Source: an uncultured Flavobacteriales bacterium (GTDB taxonomy: Bacteria > Bacteroidota > Bacteroidia > Flavobacteriales > UBA1820). From it: a stretch of DNA of 64,000 nt. The DNA lies in the NCBI GenBank assembly GCA_959608625.1, contig CAUHQV010000001.1:61645-125644 (forward strand). The letters are read 5' to 3'. The translations under genes and the position numbers were made by a program. Below, one piece after another: positions 18,378-27,576 of this stretch. The first letter of the stretch is position 1. Each line of letters opens with the position of its first letter. The notes below the pieces were generated by a model that had not been told where the DNA came from, did not search any database, and saw only the letters and a program-made list of their open reading frames with translations.

Positions 18378-18554
18378 ATGAAAAAGTTACTTGATCAGAT
18401 CAAAGGGCAGATTGACGGTTTTGTCAAGGATGCCGAGGCTAACGTAGTAAAAGGCAACAAGGCTGCTGGTACCCGTGCCCGCAAGGCATCTCTGGAACTC
18501 ACCAAATTGTTCAAGGAATTCCGCAAACAATCTATCGACGCTGCCAAGAAATAA
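18378..18554 (+). CDS. Histone H1-like DNA-binding protein (Hc1 family)
   Basis: A 58-residue lysine-rich protein (starting MKKLLDQIKGQI). The central phrase KGNKAAGTRARKASLELTKL is the hallmark of the small Bacteroidota histone H1-like family, related in its basic repeats to chlamydial Hc1. Such proteins bind DNA and probably help shape the nucleoid. It is short enough to be missed by gene finders. It stands alone between a strong TAnnTTTG box and a strong terminator, has clean lysine AAA/AAG codons, and is likely well expressed. Confidence 0.85.
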   Translation: MKKLLDQIKGQIDGFVKDAEANVVKGNKAAGTRARKASLELTKLFKEFRKQSIDAAKK

Positions 18555-18571
18555 CTTTTCTGAAGTTGCAT

Positions 18572-18609
18572 AAAAAACCGGGAAGATTTACGAATCTTCC
18601 CGGTTTTTT
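18572..18609. terminator. Bidirectional terminator
   Basis: A 17-bp perfect stem AAAAAACCGGGAAGATT (18572-18588) with its complement (18593-18609), loop TACG, with T runs on both strands. It closes the H1-like gene and the convergent outer membrane gene. Confidence 0.92.
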
Positions 18610-18634
18610 ATTAGTTAGCGCCGATACCGGACTT

Positions 18635-19450
18635 TTATCTTTTTGCCTTTGTGCGCAGGTCGAACAGGTCGTAGCTCAAAGTGAGGGTTCCGCGCATCTG
18701 CAGCATCTTGTAATCGAAATACTTGTTGTCGGATTTGAAAATGTCTTTCAGCCCGCAGGTCACTCGCAGACCGATGTTAAAGCGGGAGAGGAGGGTCTTT
18801 TCGTAACCCACCAGCAGACCTGCATCCCATTTGCCGACCGAAGAAGAGAAGTCCATATGGATCGGGGCATCGGGAGTGACGGAATTCCGGTATTCGTCCG
18901 GTTCGTTGCCTACATATCCTTTGGTGGCCGTCACTTTGAATTTGCTGTTCAGGTAGTAGGCTCCGTATACTCCGAAGAGCAGTTTGTGGCTTCCTCCGGA
19001 AGTGAAAGCGTATTTGGCGTAAAGGGGCACTTCGATCATATTGAATCCCATGCTCATCTCCGCCGTTCCCGAATAGTATTGTGTTTTAGGCACTCCCTGG
19101 TCTTTGCCGTCGAAGCGTTGGTTTTCCACCCGTGCGTCGGCATCGAGGGCGACCCGCTTGTAAGTCACTTCCGCGCCCAGGGCCCATTTTTCATCTTTCA
19201 GGGGGATGGTTATCTTCGCTCCGAGGGAAATGGATAGCTGCGGATAGGGATTGAACTTGTCGGGAATATGTTTGAAGGGGAACGGTACGGCCCCGCCGAT
19301 ATCCGTGCCGGTCTGTACGCCAAGCGCTATGCGGCGCTTGAGCACGATAGTGTCCTTTTTTTCAGGTTCCGAGCTTTTCTGCCCGTCTGCAGCCCATAGG
19401 GCGGGGCAGGCGAACAGGGCTATTAAGAAGAGGTATATCTTGGTTTTCAT
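18635..19450 (-). CDS. Outer membrane beta-barrel protein
   Basis: A 271-residue protein with signal peptide MKTKIYLFLIALFACPALWA. The mature part starts with a charged stretch and continues with alternating strands (ALGVQTGTDIGGAVP, LSISLGAKITIPL, FGVYGAYYLNSKFKVTATK), the look of PorT/outer membrane protein beta-barrel families. It ends FDLRTKAKR rather than in an aromatic residue. It follows the PCMD lipoprotein gene with a 26-base gap and probably shares its transcript. Function unknown; structural barrel or small porin are both possible. Confidence 0.68.
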   Translation of the reverse strand: MKTKIYLFLIALFACPALWAADGQKSSEPEKKDTIVLKRRIALGVQTGTDIGGAVPFPFKHIPDKFNPYPQLSISLGAKITIPLKDEKWALGAEVTYKRVALDADARVENQRFDGKDQGVPKTQYYSGTAEMSMGFNMIEVPLYAKYAFTSGGSHKLLFGVYGAYYLNSKFKVTATKGYVGNEPDEYRNSVTPDAPIHMDFSSSVGKWDAGLLVGYEKTLLSRFNIGLRVTCGLKDIFKSDNKYFDYKMLQMRGTLTLSYDLFDLRTKAKR

Positions 19451-19476
19451 CTTATCTTGGTATTCAGTGCAGTGAA

Positions 19477-20595
19477 TCAGTAATTGAGTCTAACGTCGTC
19501 TATCAGCAAAGTGCTGCCGGGAGCCCCTTCGAAGTAATCTCCGCGTACACTCGAGGTGAATACGATGGCGATGTAATTGGGATTGATAGCCGTATTCGTG
19601 TAGGTTACGTCGATGGTCACTTCGATCCACCCGTTGGTATCGTCTATGGACAGCTGACCTGAGCCCAATACTGTAACGCCAGGAGTGGTTTCCTTGTGGT
19701 ATTCCATTTCGCCGACACCGTTATAGTTGAGCAGTTGTATCCAGGCCTCGCCCTTGTCTTTGCCCGGAAGGTTGACGAAAGCCCCATTTTCCACTTTTTG
19801 CAGCTGGTCGCCGGCTTTGTAGTTCATGCGGAACGTCATGGATTTAGGCCGTTTGATGAAATGTGAGCCGAAGAACGTCATTTGCCGCGGATTTTCCAGG
19901 TTGACGTTGGTCGAGAATTTCCCGGTGAATGTCGTGCCGGCCGCAATGGTACGGTATACGAAATCGACTTTTTTGGTCACCATCTGTGCGCACAGGCCGT
20001 TGGAGCTCTCCAACGGATGGGTACCCTGCACGAAATAATTGTTGGCTGTACACCAGTACCTGTTTCCTTCGATGGACGTAGGGTTGATGTTCACTTTGTT
20101 GGTCCCTACGTTGATCCACTGCTCGAAATCGCTGTTCGGGATCTGGTAGAGATCTTCCAGGTAACCGCCTCCGCCCGTAGCATTGTCGGTCAGGGATATG
20201 GTGTAGGTATTTACCAGTCCGCTTTCGGCGATAAGCACGAATTTATACGATTCGCCGTAGCTGAATTCCAGCGGGCTCATAAAATCCCACTCTACGCTTT
20301 CATCCTTGGCCGGGATGAAAAATATCTTTTCTGCGTTCGAGTATTTCACGTCGACCAGCACGGATACCGGATAATCGCTGTTGGAGGCATCGGTGTTGAT
20401 GACGATTTTGTTCCCGTCGGGGTTTTCGGGGGTGAGGATCAGATCTACGCTTTCCACGGTCACATTGCCAGGGGCTACGCCGGTCACGGCGAAACTGTCG
20501 ATGGTTGTTTCGTTACTCAGATCGTCGACCCTGTCGCAGGAAAGAACCGAGGCGCACAGAGCGGCACACAGTATGATAATCTTGTTGAACTTCGA
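19477..20595 (-). CDS. PCMD-domain surface lipoprotein
   Basis: Start at 20595 (372 residues) gives lipoprotein signal MSKFNKIIILCAALCASVLSC. Residues ~30-135 look like an Ig/beta-sandwich repeat, and residues from ~145 on match the PCMD (putative carbohydrate metabolism) domain of Bacteroidota lipoproteins (QIPNSDFEQW, RYWCTANNYFVQGTHPLESS, SPEYIAIVF-type strands near the end). Such proteins are often surface exposed and linked to glycan binding; no enzyme residues can be named. It is paired with the barrel gene downstream. An ATG further upstream in frame would spoil the signal peptide. Confidence 0.68.
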   Translation of the reverse strand, partial: SKFNKIIILCAALCASVLSCDRVDDLSNETTIDSFAVTGVAPGNVTVESVDLILTPENPDGNKIVINTDASNSDYPVSVLVDVKYSNAEKIFFIPAKDESVEWDFMSPLEFSYGESYKFVLIAESGLVNTYTISLTDNATGGGGYLEDLYQIPNSDFEQWINVGTNKVNINPTSIEGNRYWCTANNYFVQGTHPLESSNGLCAQMVTKKVDFVYRTIAAGTTFTGKFSTNVNLENPRQMTFFGSHFIKRPKSMTFRMNYKAGDQLQKVENGAFVNLPGKDKGEAWIQLLNYNGVGEMEYHKETTPGVTVLGSGQLSIDDTNGWIEVTIDVTYTNTAINPNYIAIVFTSSVRGDYFEGAPGSTLLIDDVRLNY

Positions 20596-20625
20596 CATAT
20601 ATTTTCTAGTGTTGGTAAAACGCCA

Positions 20626-20633
20626 CAAATGTA
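20626..20633 (-). promoter_or_regulatory. -7 box upstream of the PCMD lipoprotein
   Basis: CAAATGTA on the plus strand reads TACATTTG on the minus strand, a perfect TAnnTTTG, 31 bases before the ATG at 20595. No -33 element is clear. Confidence 0.5.
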
Positions 20634-20723
20634 TAAATTAACGGAATAGTCGGCGCGGTTTTTTTGTATTTTATGTGTTAAAGGGTAGACGAACGGCCTA
20701 ATAAGGCTGTTTAAACGGGGTTA

Positions 20724-22217
20724 TTAATGAAATTTTGGCAATTTCAGCCCCTTCCCGCTTTCAGGGGGTGTTTTCCGGCACATATCGCTCATCGTCCGGA
20801 TATCTTTCCGGCTTTCGGACATCAGAGTCAGTACGTCCCCTTTTTCGATGACGGTCGAGCCGTTCGGAGCGAAGTACTTGCGGCTCCGGTAGATCAGGAT
20901 GATCATCACCGAATGGGGAATGTCCAGGTCGACGATCTTTTTTCCCATGATGAACGACCCGTCTTCCACGTTCACGTCCACCAGTTCGCTTTTGAAGCTT
21001 TCGGATGTCTCGTAGTCCAATGGATGTTGCCGGGCGTCGCTGGCAGGCAGGTTGAGCCCCAGCAGCCGCGCCATGAACGGGAGGGATGTGCCCTGGATAA
21101 GCACCGAGGAAATCGAGATGAAGAATACGATGTTGAATATCGTATTGGCATGCGGCACGCCGGCTACCAGGGCGTAGGAGGCGAAGACGATCGGTACGGC
21201 CCCGCGGAGCCCGCCCCAGGAGATGAATATTTTGTCCTTGACCGAGAACTTGGAAAAGGCCATCAGGATAAAGACTACCAGCGGGCGCGCCACCAGGATC
21301 ATGAAGAACGAGATGACCAGGCCGATGCCTATTACCGGGACGATCTTCGAGGGATACACCAGCAGTCCCAGCATGAGGAACATCACCACCTGCATCAACC
21401 AGGCCAGCCCGTCGTTGAACTGCGTCAGGCTGCGTTTGTGCACGAAATTCCCGTTGCCCAGGATGACGGCCGAGATATAGACGGCCAGAAAGCCGTTGCC
21501 CCCGATCAGGTCGGTGGCCGAAAAAGTGAGCAATGTCGTAGCCATGACCAATACGGGATAAAGTCCTTCCGTATCCAGTTTGATCCGGTTGATCAGCCAG
21601 AGGGCGGCCTTTCCGAAGGCCCAGCCGGCTACGGTACCCAATGTAATGGATTTTACCAACAGGAAGGCCATGCTTCCGAACGAGGTGGAGGGCTCCTGGA
21701 TCAGGTAGATGAACGTCGTGGTCATGATGTAGGCCATCGGATCGTTGGATCCGCTCTCCAACTCCAACAGGGGGCGCAGGTTGTGCTTGAGCCCCATTTT
21801 CCGGCTTCGGAACACCCCGAATACCGCCGCCGCGTCCGTGGACGATACGATGGAACCTATCAGCAGGGACACCAGTAGCGAAAAATCCGTCACCAGGTAG
21901 ACGAACCCTCCGACTACGAATACCGTCAGTAATACCCCCAGGGTGGATAAAATAACTCCTTCCCACAGGATGGGACGGATGGTGGAGAATTTGGTCTCCA
22001 ACCCTCCGGAAAACATGATGAATATCAGGGCGATATTTCCGATGAACTGAGCGAAACGGTAATCGTCGAACTCGATGCCCCCGATGCCCTCGGATCCGGC
22101 CAGCATACCGGTTATCAGGAAAAGGATCAGGGACGGCATGCCGAATTTGTAAGAGGTCTTGCTCAAGATAATGCTGGTGAGCAGTAAAAGTGCGGCAAGG
22201 AAAATAAAATGCGTCAT
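20724..22217 (-). CDS. Potassium/proton antiporter (CvrA/NhaP2-type) with TrkA-C domain
   Basis: A 497-residue protein. Residues 1-390 hold about twelve membrane segments of the CPA1 sodium/proton exchanger family, with GSIVSSTDAAAVFGVF and the GGLRGAVPIVFASYALV motif. Residues ~405-480 form a TrkA-C domain that in relatives binds nucleotides and gates transport (MGKKIVDLDIPHS, GSTVIEKGDVLTLMSESRKD). Likely role: K+ (or Na+) exchange for protons at the inner membrane, osmotic and pH balance. It is 19 bases from the DMT transporter gene on the same strand. Confidence 0.88.
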   Translation of the reverse strand: MTHFIFLAALLLLTSIILSKTSYKFGMPSLILFLITGMLAGSEGIGGIEFDDYRFAQFIGNIALIFIMFSGGLETKFSTIRPILWEGVILSTLGVLLTVFVVGGFVYLVTDFSLLVSLLIGSIVSSTDAAAVFGVFRSRKMGLKHNLRPLLELESGSNDPMAYIMTTTFIYLIQEPSTSFGSMAFLLVKSITLGTVAGWAFGKAALWLINRIKLDTEGLYPVLVMATTLLTFSATDLIGGNGFLAVYISAVILGNGNFVHKRSLTQFNDGLAWLMQVVMFLMLGLLVYPSKIVPVIGIGLVISFFMILVARPLVVFILMAFSKFSVKDKIFISWGGLRGAVPIVFASYALVAGVPHANTIFNIVFFISISSVLIQGTSLPFMARLLGLNLPASDARQHPLDYETSESFKSELVDVNVEDGSFIMGKKIVDLDIPHSVMIILIYRSRKYFAPNGSTVIEKGDVLTLMSESRKDIRTMSDMCRKTPPESGKGLKLPKFH

Positions 22218-22236
22218 CCGTGTTTGGGTATAAAAT

Positions 22237-23193
22237 TTACGTTTTCAGATGGCCTTTCTGTTTCTGAAGGCTGAAATATTTCTGCAGTTTGACAAACGGG
22301 TTGTTTTCGCGGTTCTTGTTGAGTATCACCAGGAATACGGCGCATATCACCAATACGAACCCCAGCACCGAACGGGAACTGAAACCTTCCCCCAGGCACA
22401 GGATCCCCACCACCATGGCGGTAAGCGGTTCGGCCGATCCCAGGATGGACGTCACCACCGGCCCGGCATTCTTTACCGCCTTGAGCAGCGCGATATTGGG
22501 AATGACGGTGGATAGGACAGCCACACCCGCGATCATCTTCCACTCGTATGCCGTATTTAGTGGTTGCAGTCCGCCTTCGGCCAGGGTCGTCAGGGCGAAC
22601 AGGAAAGACCCGATCACGAATATATAGAACATCATGGGGATACTCTGTACTGTGCTGACCGACGAACGGTTCACGATGATCAGGTACGAGGCGTACCAGA
22701 AGATCGTCGATCCCGCCCATATAATGCCCCGCATATCCAGTGAGCCGTCCGGCGACCAGCACAACAGTGCCACTCCGGCTACGGCCATGAACATAGCCGT
22801 GAAGATGGTTTTCGAGCGCCGCTCCTTGAACACGAATATCATGATGGCGGTAACGATGACCGGATAGATGAAATGGATGGTCGTGGCCACCCCGCTGGGG
22901 ATATACATGTAAGAATGCACTAAGCCTGTGCCCGACGCTACGTACATGGCGGCCAACAGGATCAGGATGAAAAATTGCCGGCGGGTGATACGCAGGTTTA
23001 TCCGTTTTATGAGCACGAATACCGTCAGGATGACGGCCGCGAACACGAAACGGTAGAACAGCAGGGAAGATATCGGCAGCCCGGCCCCCATCAGGGGTAT
23101 CGAAAAGAAAGGGAGGAACCCGAACGTTACCGCTGCAAACAGACCGAAGAATATGCCTTTTGCGTTGTCTGTTTTCAGGGGGTTCTTGTACAT
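22237..23193 (-). CDS. EamA-family (DMT) transporter
   Basis: The ATG at 23193 is chosen (318 residues); the frame extends further up but that part crosses the promoter box at 23230-23237 and reads like non-coding sequence. About ten membrane segments in two EamA repeats are seen, opening with KGIFFGLFAAVTFGFLPFF. The C-terminus is a short basic tail (LQKYFSLQKQKGHLKT). DMT carriers export metabolites or amino acids; the substrate cannot be inferred. It precedes the antiporter gene by 19 bases. Confidence 0.82.
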   Translation of the reverse strand: MYKNPLKTDNAKGIFFGLFAAVTFGFLPFFSIPLMGAGLPISSLLFYRFVFAAVILTVFVLIKRINLRITRRQFFILILLAAMYVASGTGLVHSYMYIPSGVATTIHFIYPVIVTAIMIFVFKERRSKTIFTAMFMAVAGVALLCWSPDGSLDMRGIIWAGSTIFWYASYLIIVNRSSVSTVQSIPMMFYIFVIGSFLFALTTLAEGGLQPLNTAYEWKMIAGVAVLSTVIPNIALLKAVKNAGPVVTSILGSAEPLTAMVVGILCLGEGFSSRSVLGFVLVICAVFLVILNKNRENNPFVKLQKYFSLQKQKGHLKT

Positions 23194-23229
23194 ACGTTGC
23201 GGGAACTGATTTAAGGGCTTTGCCCGGTA

Positions 23230-23237
23230 CAAATTTA
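23230..23237 (-). promoter_or_regulatory. -7 box of the DMT transporter-antiporter operon
   Basis: CAAATTTA on the plus strand reads TAAATTTG on the minus strand, 37 bases before the ATG at 23193. It supports the shorter start. Confidence 0.5.
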
Positions 23238-23386
23238 CGGAAAATGTGTTAAGTTCCGCGCCGGGTATGCCGGAATTTACGTCCGGGCTGAAATCAAGCG
23301 CCCTTACAGCGTGGCAGGTATGTATTTTTTTTATAAATTGCAACTTCTTACCGGCGTCCCCGGTCGTAGGAAAAATAAGAGGCAAT

Positions 23387-24451
23387 ATGTTCATAGTCAA
23401 ATGGGTAGTAAAAGCGATCAATATCCTGTGCGCAATAGCGTTGGCGGTCGCGTTCATCTGTCCCCATTTTTCACCCCAGACGCTGCCTTATATTTCGACG
23501 GTAGGATTTGTGGTGCCGTTTCTGATCATCGTCAATATTTTCTTCGTAATACTCTGGGCCGTACGGTTGAATATATTCGTCCTCTATTCGGTTTTCGCGT
23601 TGTTGGTGGGGATAGGCCAACTCGGTCATTTTTTCGCGATAGGCTCCTCCAGCAAGCCCGATGGCGCCGATACACTCCGTATTGTCAGTTATAACGTGCA
23701 TGGTTTCAGTTATAAAAAAAGCAAAGGCGACAATCCTGCGGAAAAAATACACCGCGAGATCGTAAAATACGCACCCGATATCGTTTGTTTTCAGGAATAT
23801 GCCCCCCGGAAGATAAGCCTTCCCGAATTGAAATACTCGTATGTGCAGAACCATGGCTGGTTCGGGGACGCTATTTTTTCCCGGTATCCTATTGTGGGGC
23901 AGGGGACGCTCAATTTCCAGCGGACGCAGAACAACGCTATCTATGCCGATATTTTGCTTCCGGATAAAAAAATCGTGCGGGTCTATAGTGTGCACCTGCA
24001 GTCGCTCGGCATTACGGCCGATGAGGTGAACGAGCTCGCGTCCCTCTCTTCGGACAAACTGAAGAGCCGGGCAAAAGGCCTTTTATGGCGCATAAATTCC
24101 GGTTTTGTCCGCCAGCAGGCCCAGGTAGAGGCTGTGCGGGCCAGTATGGACCGATCGCCGTATCCCTGTATCGTAGCGGGGGATTTCAACAATACGCCGT
24201 TCTCCTATTCTTTCCTCAAATTGGAAGGGGATAATATGGACGACGCCTTTGCGAAGGCCGGTTTCGGCTTGGGGAAGACTTTCCGGGAGATAAAATTGTA
24301 TCCCTTGCGCATCGATTTTATCCTTTCGGATAAAGAAGCCTTCAAGGTGAACCGCTTCTCCACTATCCACAGCGATGCCAGCGACCATAACGGGATCACG
24401 GCCCTTCTGTCGCTGAAGGATGTAAAAGAAAAACAAGAAGAAGAACAATAA
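23387..24451 (+). CDS. Membrane-anchored endonuclease/exonuclease/phosphatase (EEP) protein
   Basis: ATG at 23387 (354 residues), preceded by AAGAGG. Residues 1-75 hold three membrane segments (IVKWVVKAINILCAIALAVA and two more); residues ~90-345 are an EEP domain: IVSYNVHGF, IVCFQEYAP with the catalytic Glu, VAGDFNNTPFSYSF, and SDHNGI at the end. The family cleaves phosphodiesters; membrane-bound Bacteroidota members could act on lipids or extracellular DNA. The next gene follows after 8 bases. Confidence 0.85.
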   Translation: MFIVKWVVKAINILCAIALAVAFICPHFSPQTLPYISTVGFVVPFLIIVNIFFVILWAVRLNIFVLYSVFALLVGIGQLGHFFAIGSSSKPDGADTLRIVSYNVHGFSYKKSKGDNPAEKIHREIVKYAPDIVCFQEYAPRKISLPELKYSYVQNHGWFGDAIFSRYPIVGQGTLNFQRTQNNAIYADILLPDKKIVRVYSVHLQSLGITADEVNELASLSSDKLKSRAKGLLWRINSGFVRQQAQVEAVRASMDRSPYPCIVAGDFNNTPFSYSFLKLEGDNMDDAFAKAGFGLGKTFREIKLYPLRIDFILSDKEAFKVNRFSTIHSDASDHNGITALLSLKDVKEKQEEEQ

Positions 24452-24459
24452 CTGTAAAT

Positions 24460-25197
24460 ATGGAAAAAGACAACAACAACGGGTTGCAGATCAGTGAAAT
24501 AGAACAACAGATACGCCGGGACTTCAAGCCCCATACGTGGAATGAAATAAAGACCAACGATTCGTGGACCATTTTCAAGGTGATGAGCGAGTTTGTCAGC
24601 GGGTTCGACATCATGGCCCGGATCGGGCCCTGCGTATCCATTTTCGGCTCGGCGCGGATCAAACCCGGTACGAAATATTACAAACTGGCCGAACAGGTCG
24701 CTTATAAATTGACGGGCATGGGATTCGGTATCATTACCGGCGGCGGCCCCGGTATTATGGAGGCAGCCAACAAAGGGGCTTATTTCGGCGGGGGTACTTC
24801 ATGCGGGATGAACATCGAACTGCCCCACGAACAGAATTCCAATCCGTTCATCGATAAGGATAAAAATGTGTATTTCAGTCATTTCTTTGTCCGTAAGGTG
24901 ATGTTCGTCAAGTATGCCCAGGCATTCGTGGTGATGCCCGGAGGTTTCGGTACGTTGGACGAGTTGTTCGAGGCGCTCACTTTGATACAGACCGGTAAAT
25001 CGGCTATGTACCCTATCGTGATGGTCGGCACGGAATACTGGCAAGGATTGCTCGATTGGATCAAAGAACGCCTGGTGGCCGATGGTATGGCCGCTCCGGA
25101 CGATTTACACCTGATAAAACTGGTCGATACTCCGGACGAGGTCATCGAAGCGATCAGCGAGTTCTATGACAAAAAATCCTTCTCGCCCAATTTCTAA
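24460..25197 (+). CDS. LOG-family nucleotide phosphoribohydrolase
   Basis: A 245-residue protein with the two LOG signatures: GGGPGIMEAANKGA (near residue 90) and PGGFGTLDELFE (near 165). In studied members these form the active site that removes ribose 5'-phosphate from AMP-like or cytokinin nucleotides. The extra ~45 N-terminal residues are typical of the longer Bacteroidota form. Cytoplasmic. It lies 8 bases behind the EEP gene and 33 bases before the SIMPL gene. Older naming as lysine decarboxylase should not be used. Confidence 0.86.
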   Translation: MEKDNNNGLQISEIEQQIRRDFKPHTWNEIKTNDSWTIFKVMSEFVSGFDIMARIGPCVSIFGSARIKPGTKYYKLAEQVAYKLTGMGFGIITGGGPGIMEAANKGAYFGGGTSCGMNIELPHEQNSNPFIDKDKNVYFSHFFVRKVMFVKYAQAFVVMPGGFGTLDELFEALTLIQTGKSAMYPIVMVGTEYWQGLLDWIKERLVADGMAAPDDLHLIKLVDTPDEVIEAISEFYDKKSFSPNF

Positions 25198-25230
25198 TTT
25201 GGAGGGTAATCAATTTAATCGGCAAAAGTC

Positions 25231-25959
25231 ATGCGCAAAATTTTGGTTTTATTCATTCTGTCGCTCTTTGCCGCGGCTCCCGCCGCGGCGCAGACGGTCT
25301 CGCCCCAGCCTGTACGTTATATAGATGTGACGGGCAATTCGGAAATAGAGGTCGAACCGGATGAAATCATCCTTTCGATCCGGATAAAGGAATATTGGGA
25401 GGAAGAATTTGCCCGCAAGGCCAAGCCCGAAGATTATAAAACGAAAGTTCCGTTGGAGCGCATCGAAAAAGACCTTACTGCCGCTTTGGTCCGTTCAGGC
25501 GTGAAGAAAGAGGATATATCGGTGCAGGGCATAGGGGATTCCTGGCGCGAACAGGGCCGGGATTTTCTGGTGGGCAAACAATTCCAGGTACGGGTATACA
25601 ATTTTGGAACGGTCAATGCGATAGTCCGCAATGTCGGTACGCGCGGTATCGAATATATGAATATTGCCGAGTTGAAAAACAAGGATATCGCCCGTTACCG
25701 GGAGAAAGGCAAGATCGAGGCGCTGAAAGCGGCCCGCTACAAAGCCGGATACCTTCTGGAGGCCTTGGGAAAGAAAGTAGGCGAAGTGATAGCCGTGGAA
25801 GAACCTAATGAGAGTGGGTTTTACGGGGCTCCACAATATAAGCAGAGCAATGTAATGCTCGAAGAAGCCGCCGCCGATACGGGTGGCGGGAATATGGCCG
25901 ATGTAGTCAAGATCAAGCTCAGCTACCAGATGCGGGCCCGTTTCCAGATCGCCGACTAG
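25231..25959 (+). CDS. SIMPL-domain periplasmic protein (DUF541)
   Basis: A 242-residue secreted protein: signal peptide MRKILVLFILSLFAAAPAAAQ, then a SIMPL domain from about residue 30 (RYIDVTGNSEIEVEPDEIIL) to the end (VKIKLSYQMRARFQIAD). The domain often occurs in envelope proteins linked with oxidative stress or porin-like assemblies (YggE); its biochemical role is unknown. Third gene of the EEP-LOG-SIMPL run. Confidence 0.85.
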   Translation: MRKILVLFILSLFAAAPAAAQTVSPQPVRYIDVTGNSEIEVEPDEIILSIRIKEYWEEEFARKAKPEDYKTKVPLERIEKDLTAALVRSGVKKEDISVQGIGDSWREQGRDFLVGKQFQVRVYNFGTVNAIVRNVGTRGIEYMNIAELKNKDIARYREKGKIEALKAARYKAGYLLEALGKKVGEVIAVEEPNESGFYGAPQYKQSNVMLEEAAADTGGGNMADVVKIKLSYQMRARFQIAD

Positions 25960-26038
25960 ACCGGGTGTCCCCGGTGGACAAAAAGGGACGGTAAAAACGA
26001 AAATACTAAACTAAAAAATAGGGCCGAAGCCCGGATTT

Positions 26039-27562
26039 ATGCAGAACAAAGTCCTCATACTCGATTTCGGATCGCAGTACACGCAGTTGATCGCACGCCG
26101 CGTGCGCGAACTCAACATTTATTGTGAGATACACCCGTTCAACAAATTGCCGGACGTGTCCGGCTACGGGGCCGTTATCCTGAGCGGGAGCCCTTATTCG
26201 GTGCGCCAGCCCGACGCCCCCCAGATAGATCTGGGGATATGCGGCAAAATGCCGCTGTTGGGCGTATGTTACGGGGCGCAATATATGGCACAAAAATACG
26301 GCGGGGAGGTAATGCCCAGCCAGGTGAGGGAATACGGCCGGGCCAATATCGTCAAGATAGACGCCTCGGATCCGCTGTTGAAGGACATCCCGGTGGGGAC
26401 GCAGGTATGGATGAGCCATGGGGATACGATCAAAACCCTTCCTTCAGGCTTCCGGATCGTCGCTTCCACGGCCGATGTGTCCGTAGCGGCCTACCATGTG
26501 GACGGCGAGGATACGTACGGTATCCAGTTCCACCCCGAGGTGTACCATTCCGAACACGGCATGCAACTGCTCCGCAATTTTTTGGTCGGTGTAGCGGGTT
26601 TGAGACAGGATTGGACGCCGGATTCTTTTGTGGAAAGCACGGTGCGGGCGCTCAAGGAGACCGTAGGCAACGACCGGGTCGTGCTGGGACTTTCCGGAGG
26701 TGTGGATTCGACCGTGGCGGGCGTACTGCTGTCCAGGGCGATAGGCGACAACCTCACCTGTATTTTCGTCAATAACGGTCTGCTGCGCAAGAACGAGTTC
26801 GACAGCGTACTGGCCCAATACAAGGATATGGGCCTGAACATAATAGGAGTCGACGCTTCTCAGCGCTTTTACAAGGCCTTGGCCGGGGTGACCGATCCTG
26901 AAAAGAAACGCAAGGCCATCGGCGCGGCGTTCATCGAAGTGTTCGATGCCGAGGCTGCCAAGATAAAAGATGCCAAATGGCTGGCGCAGGGTACGATCTA
27001 TCCCGACGTGATAGAATCGTGCTCCGTAAAAGGCCCTTCGGCTACCATTAAAAGCCACCACAATGTAGGCGGCCTTCCCGATTACATGAAACTGAAAGTA
27101 GTCGAACCGCTCCGCACTCTGTTCAAGGACGAGGTGCGCCGGGTGGGGGCTACCCTGGGCATTTCCGACGAACTCCTCTCCCGCCACCCGTTCCCGGGGC
27201 CGGGGTTGGCCATCCGGATATTGGGCGATATCACGCCTGAAAAAGTGCAGATCCTCCAGGAAGTGGACGATATCTTTATTTCATCCCTACGCCAGTGGGA
27301 CCTTTACAAAAAGGTATGGCAGGCCGGGGCTATCCTGCTCCCGATACAGTCGGTGGGCGTGATGGGTGACGAACGTACCTACGAACGGGTAGTGGCCCTG
27401 CGCGCCGTCGGTTCTACCGATGGAATGACGGCCGACTGGTCGCATCTGCCCTATGAGTTCCTGGCCAAGGTATCCAACGATATCATCAACAAAGTAAAAG
27501 GGGTAAACCGCGTGGTGTACGATATCAGTTCCAAGCCGCCGGCCACCATCGAATGGGAGTAA
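26039..27562 (+). CDS. guaA: GMP synthase, glutamine-hydrolysing
   Basis: A 507-residue enzyme making GMP from XMP, ATP and glutamine. Residues 1-190 are a class I glutamine amidotransferase: LLGVCYGAQYMA with the nucleophile Cys and FHPEVYHSEHG with the His-Glu pair. Then the ATP pyrophosphatase P-loop LSGGVDSTVAG (near residue 220), and the dimerisation domain ending in the typical PPATIEWE. Length matches the family. Cytoplasmic, last step of GMP synthesis. An 80-base gap upstream with no clear promoter. Confidence 0.97.
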   Translation: MQNKVLILDFGSQYTQLIARRVRELNIYCEIHPFNKLPDVSGYGAVILSGSPYSVRQPDAPQIDLGICGKMPLLGVCYGAQYMAQKYGGEVMPSQVREYGRANIVKIDASDPLLKDIPVGTQVWMSHGDTIKTLPSGFRIVASTADVSVAAYHVDGEDTYGIQFHPEVYHSEHGMQLLRNFLVGVAGLRQDWTPDSFVESTVRALKETVGNDRVVLGLSGGVDSTVAGVLLSRAIGDNLTCIFVNNGLLRKNEFDSVLAQYKDMGLNIIGVDASQRFYKALAGVTDPEKKRKAIGAAFIEVFDAEAAKIKDAKWLAQGTIYPDVIESCSVKGPSATIKSHHNVGGLPDYMKLKVVEPLRTLFKDEVRRVGATLGISDELLSRHPFPGPGLAIRILGDITPEKVQILQEVDDIFISSLRQWDLYKKVWQAGAILLPIQSVGVMGDERTYERVVALRAVGSTDGMTADWSHLPYEFLAKVSNDIINKVKGVNRVVYDISSKPPATIEWE

Positions 27563-27576
27563 AACGACTGGTATAA

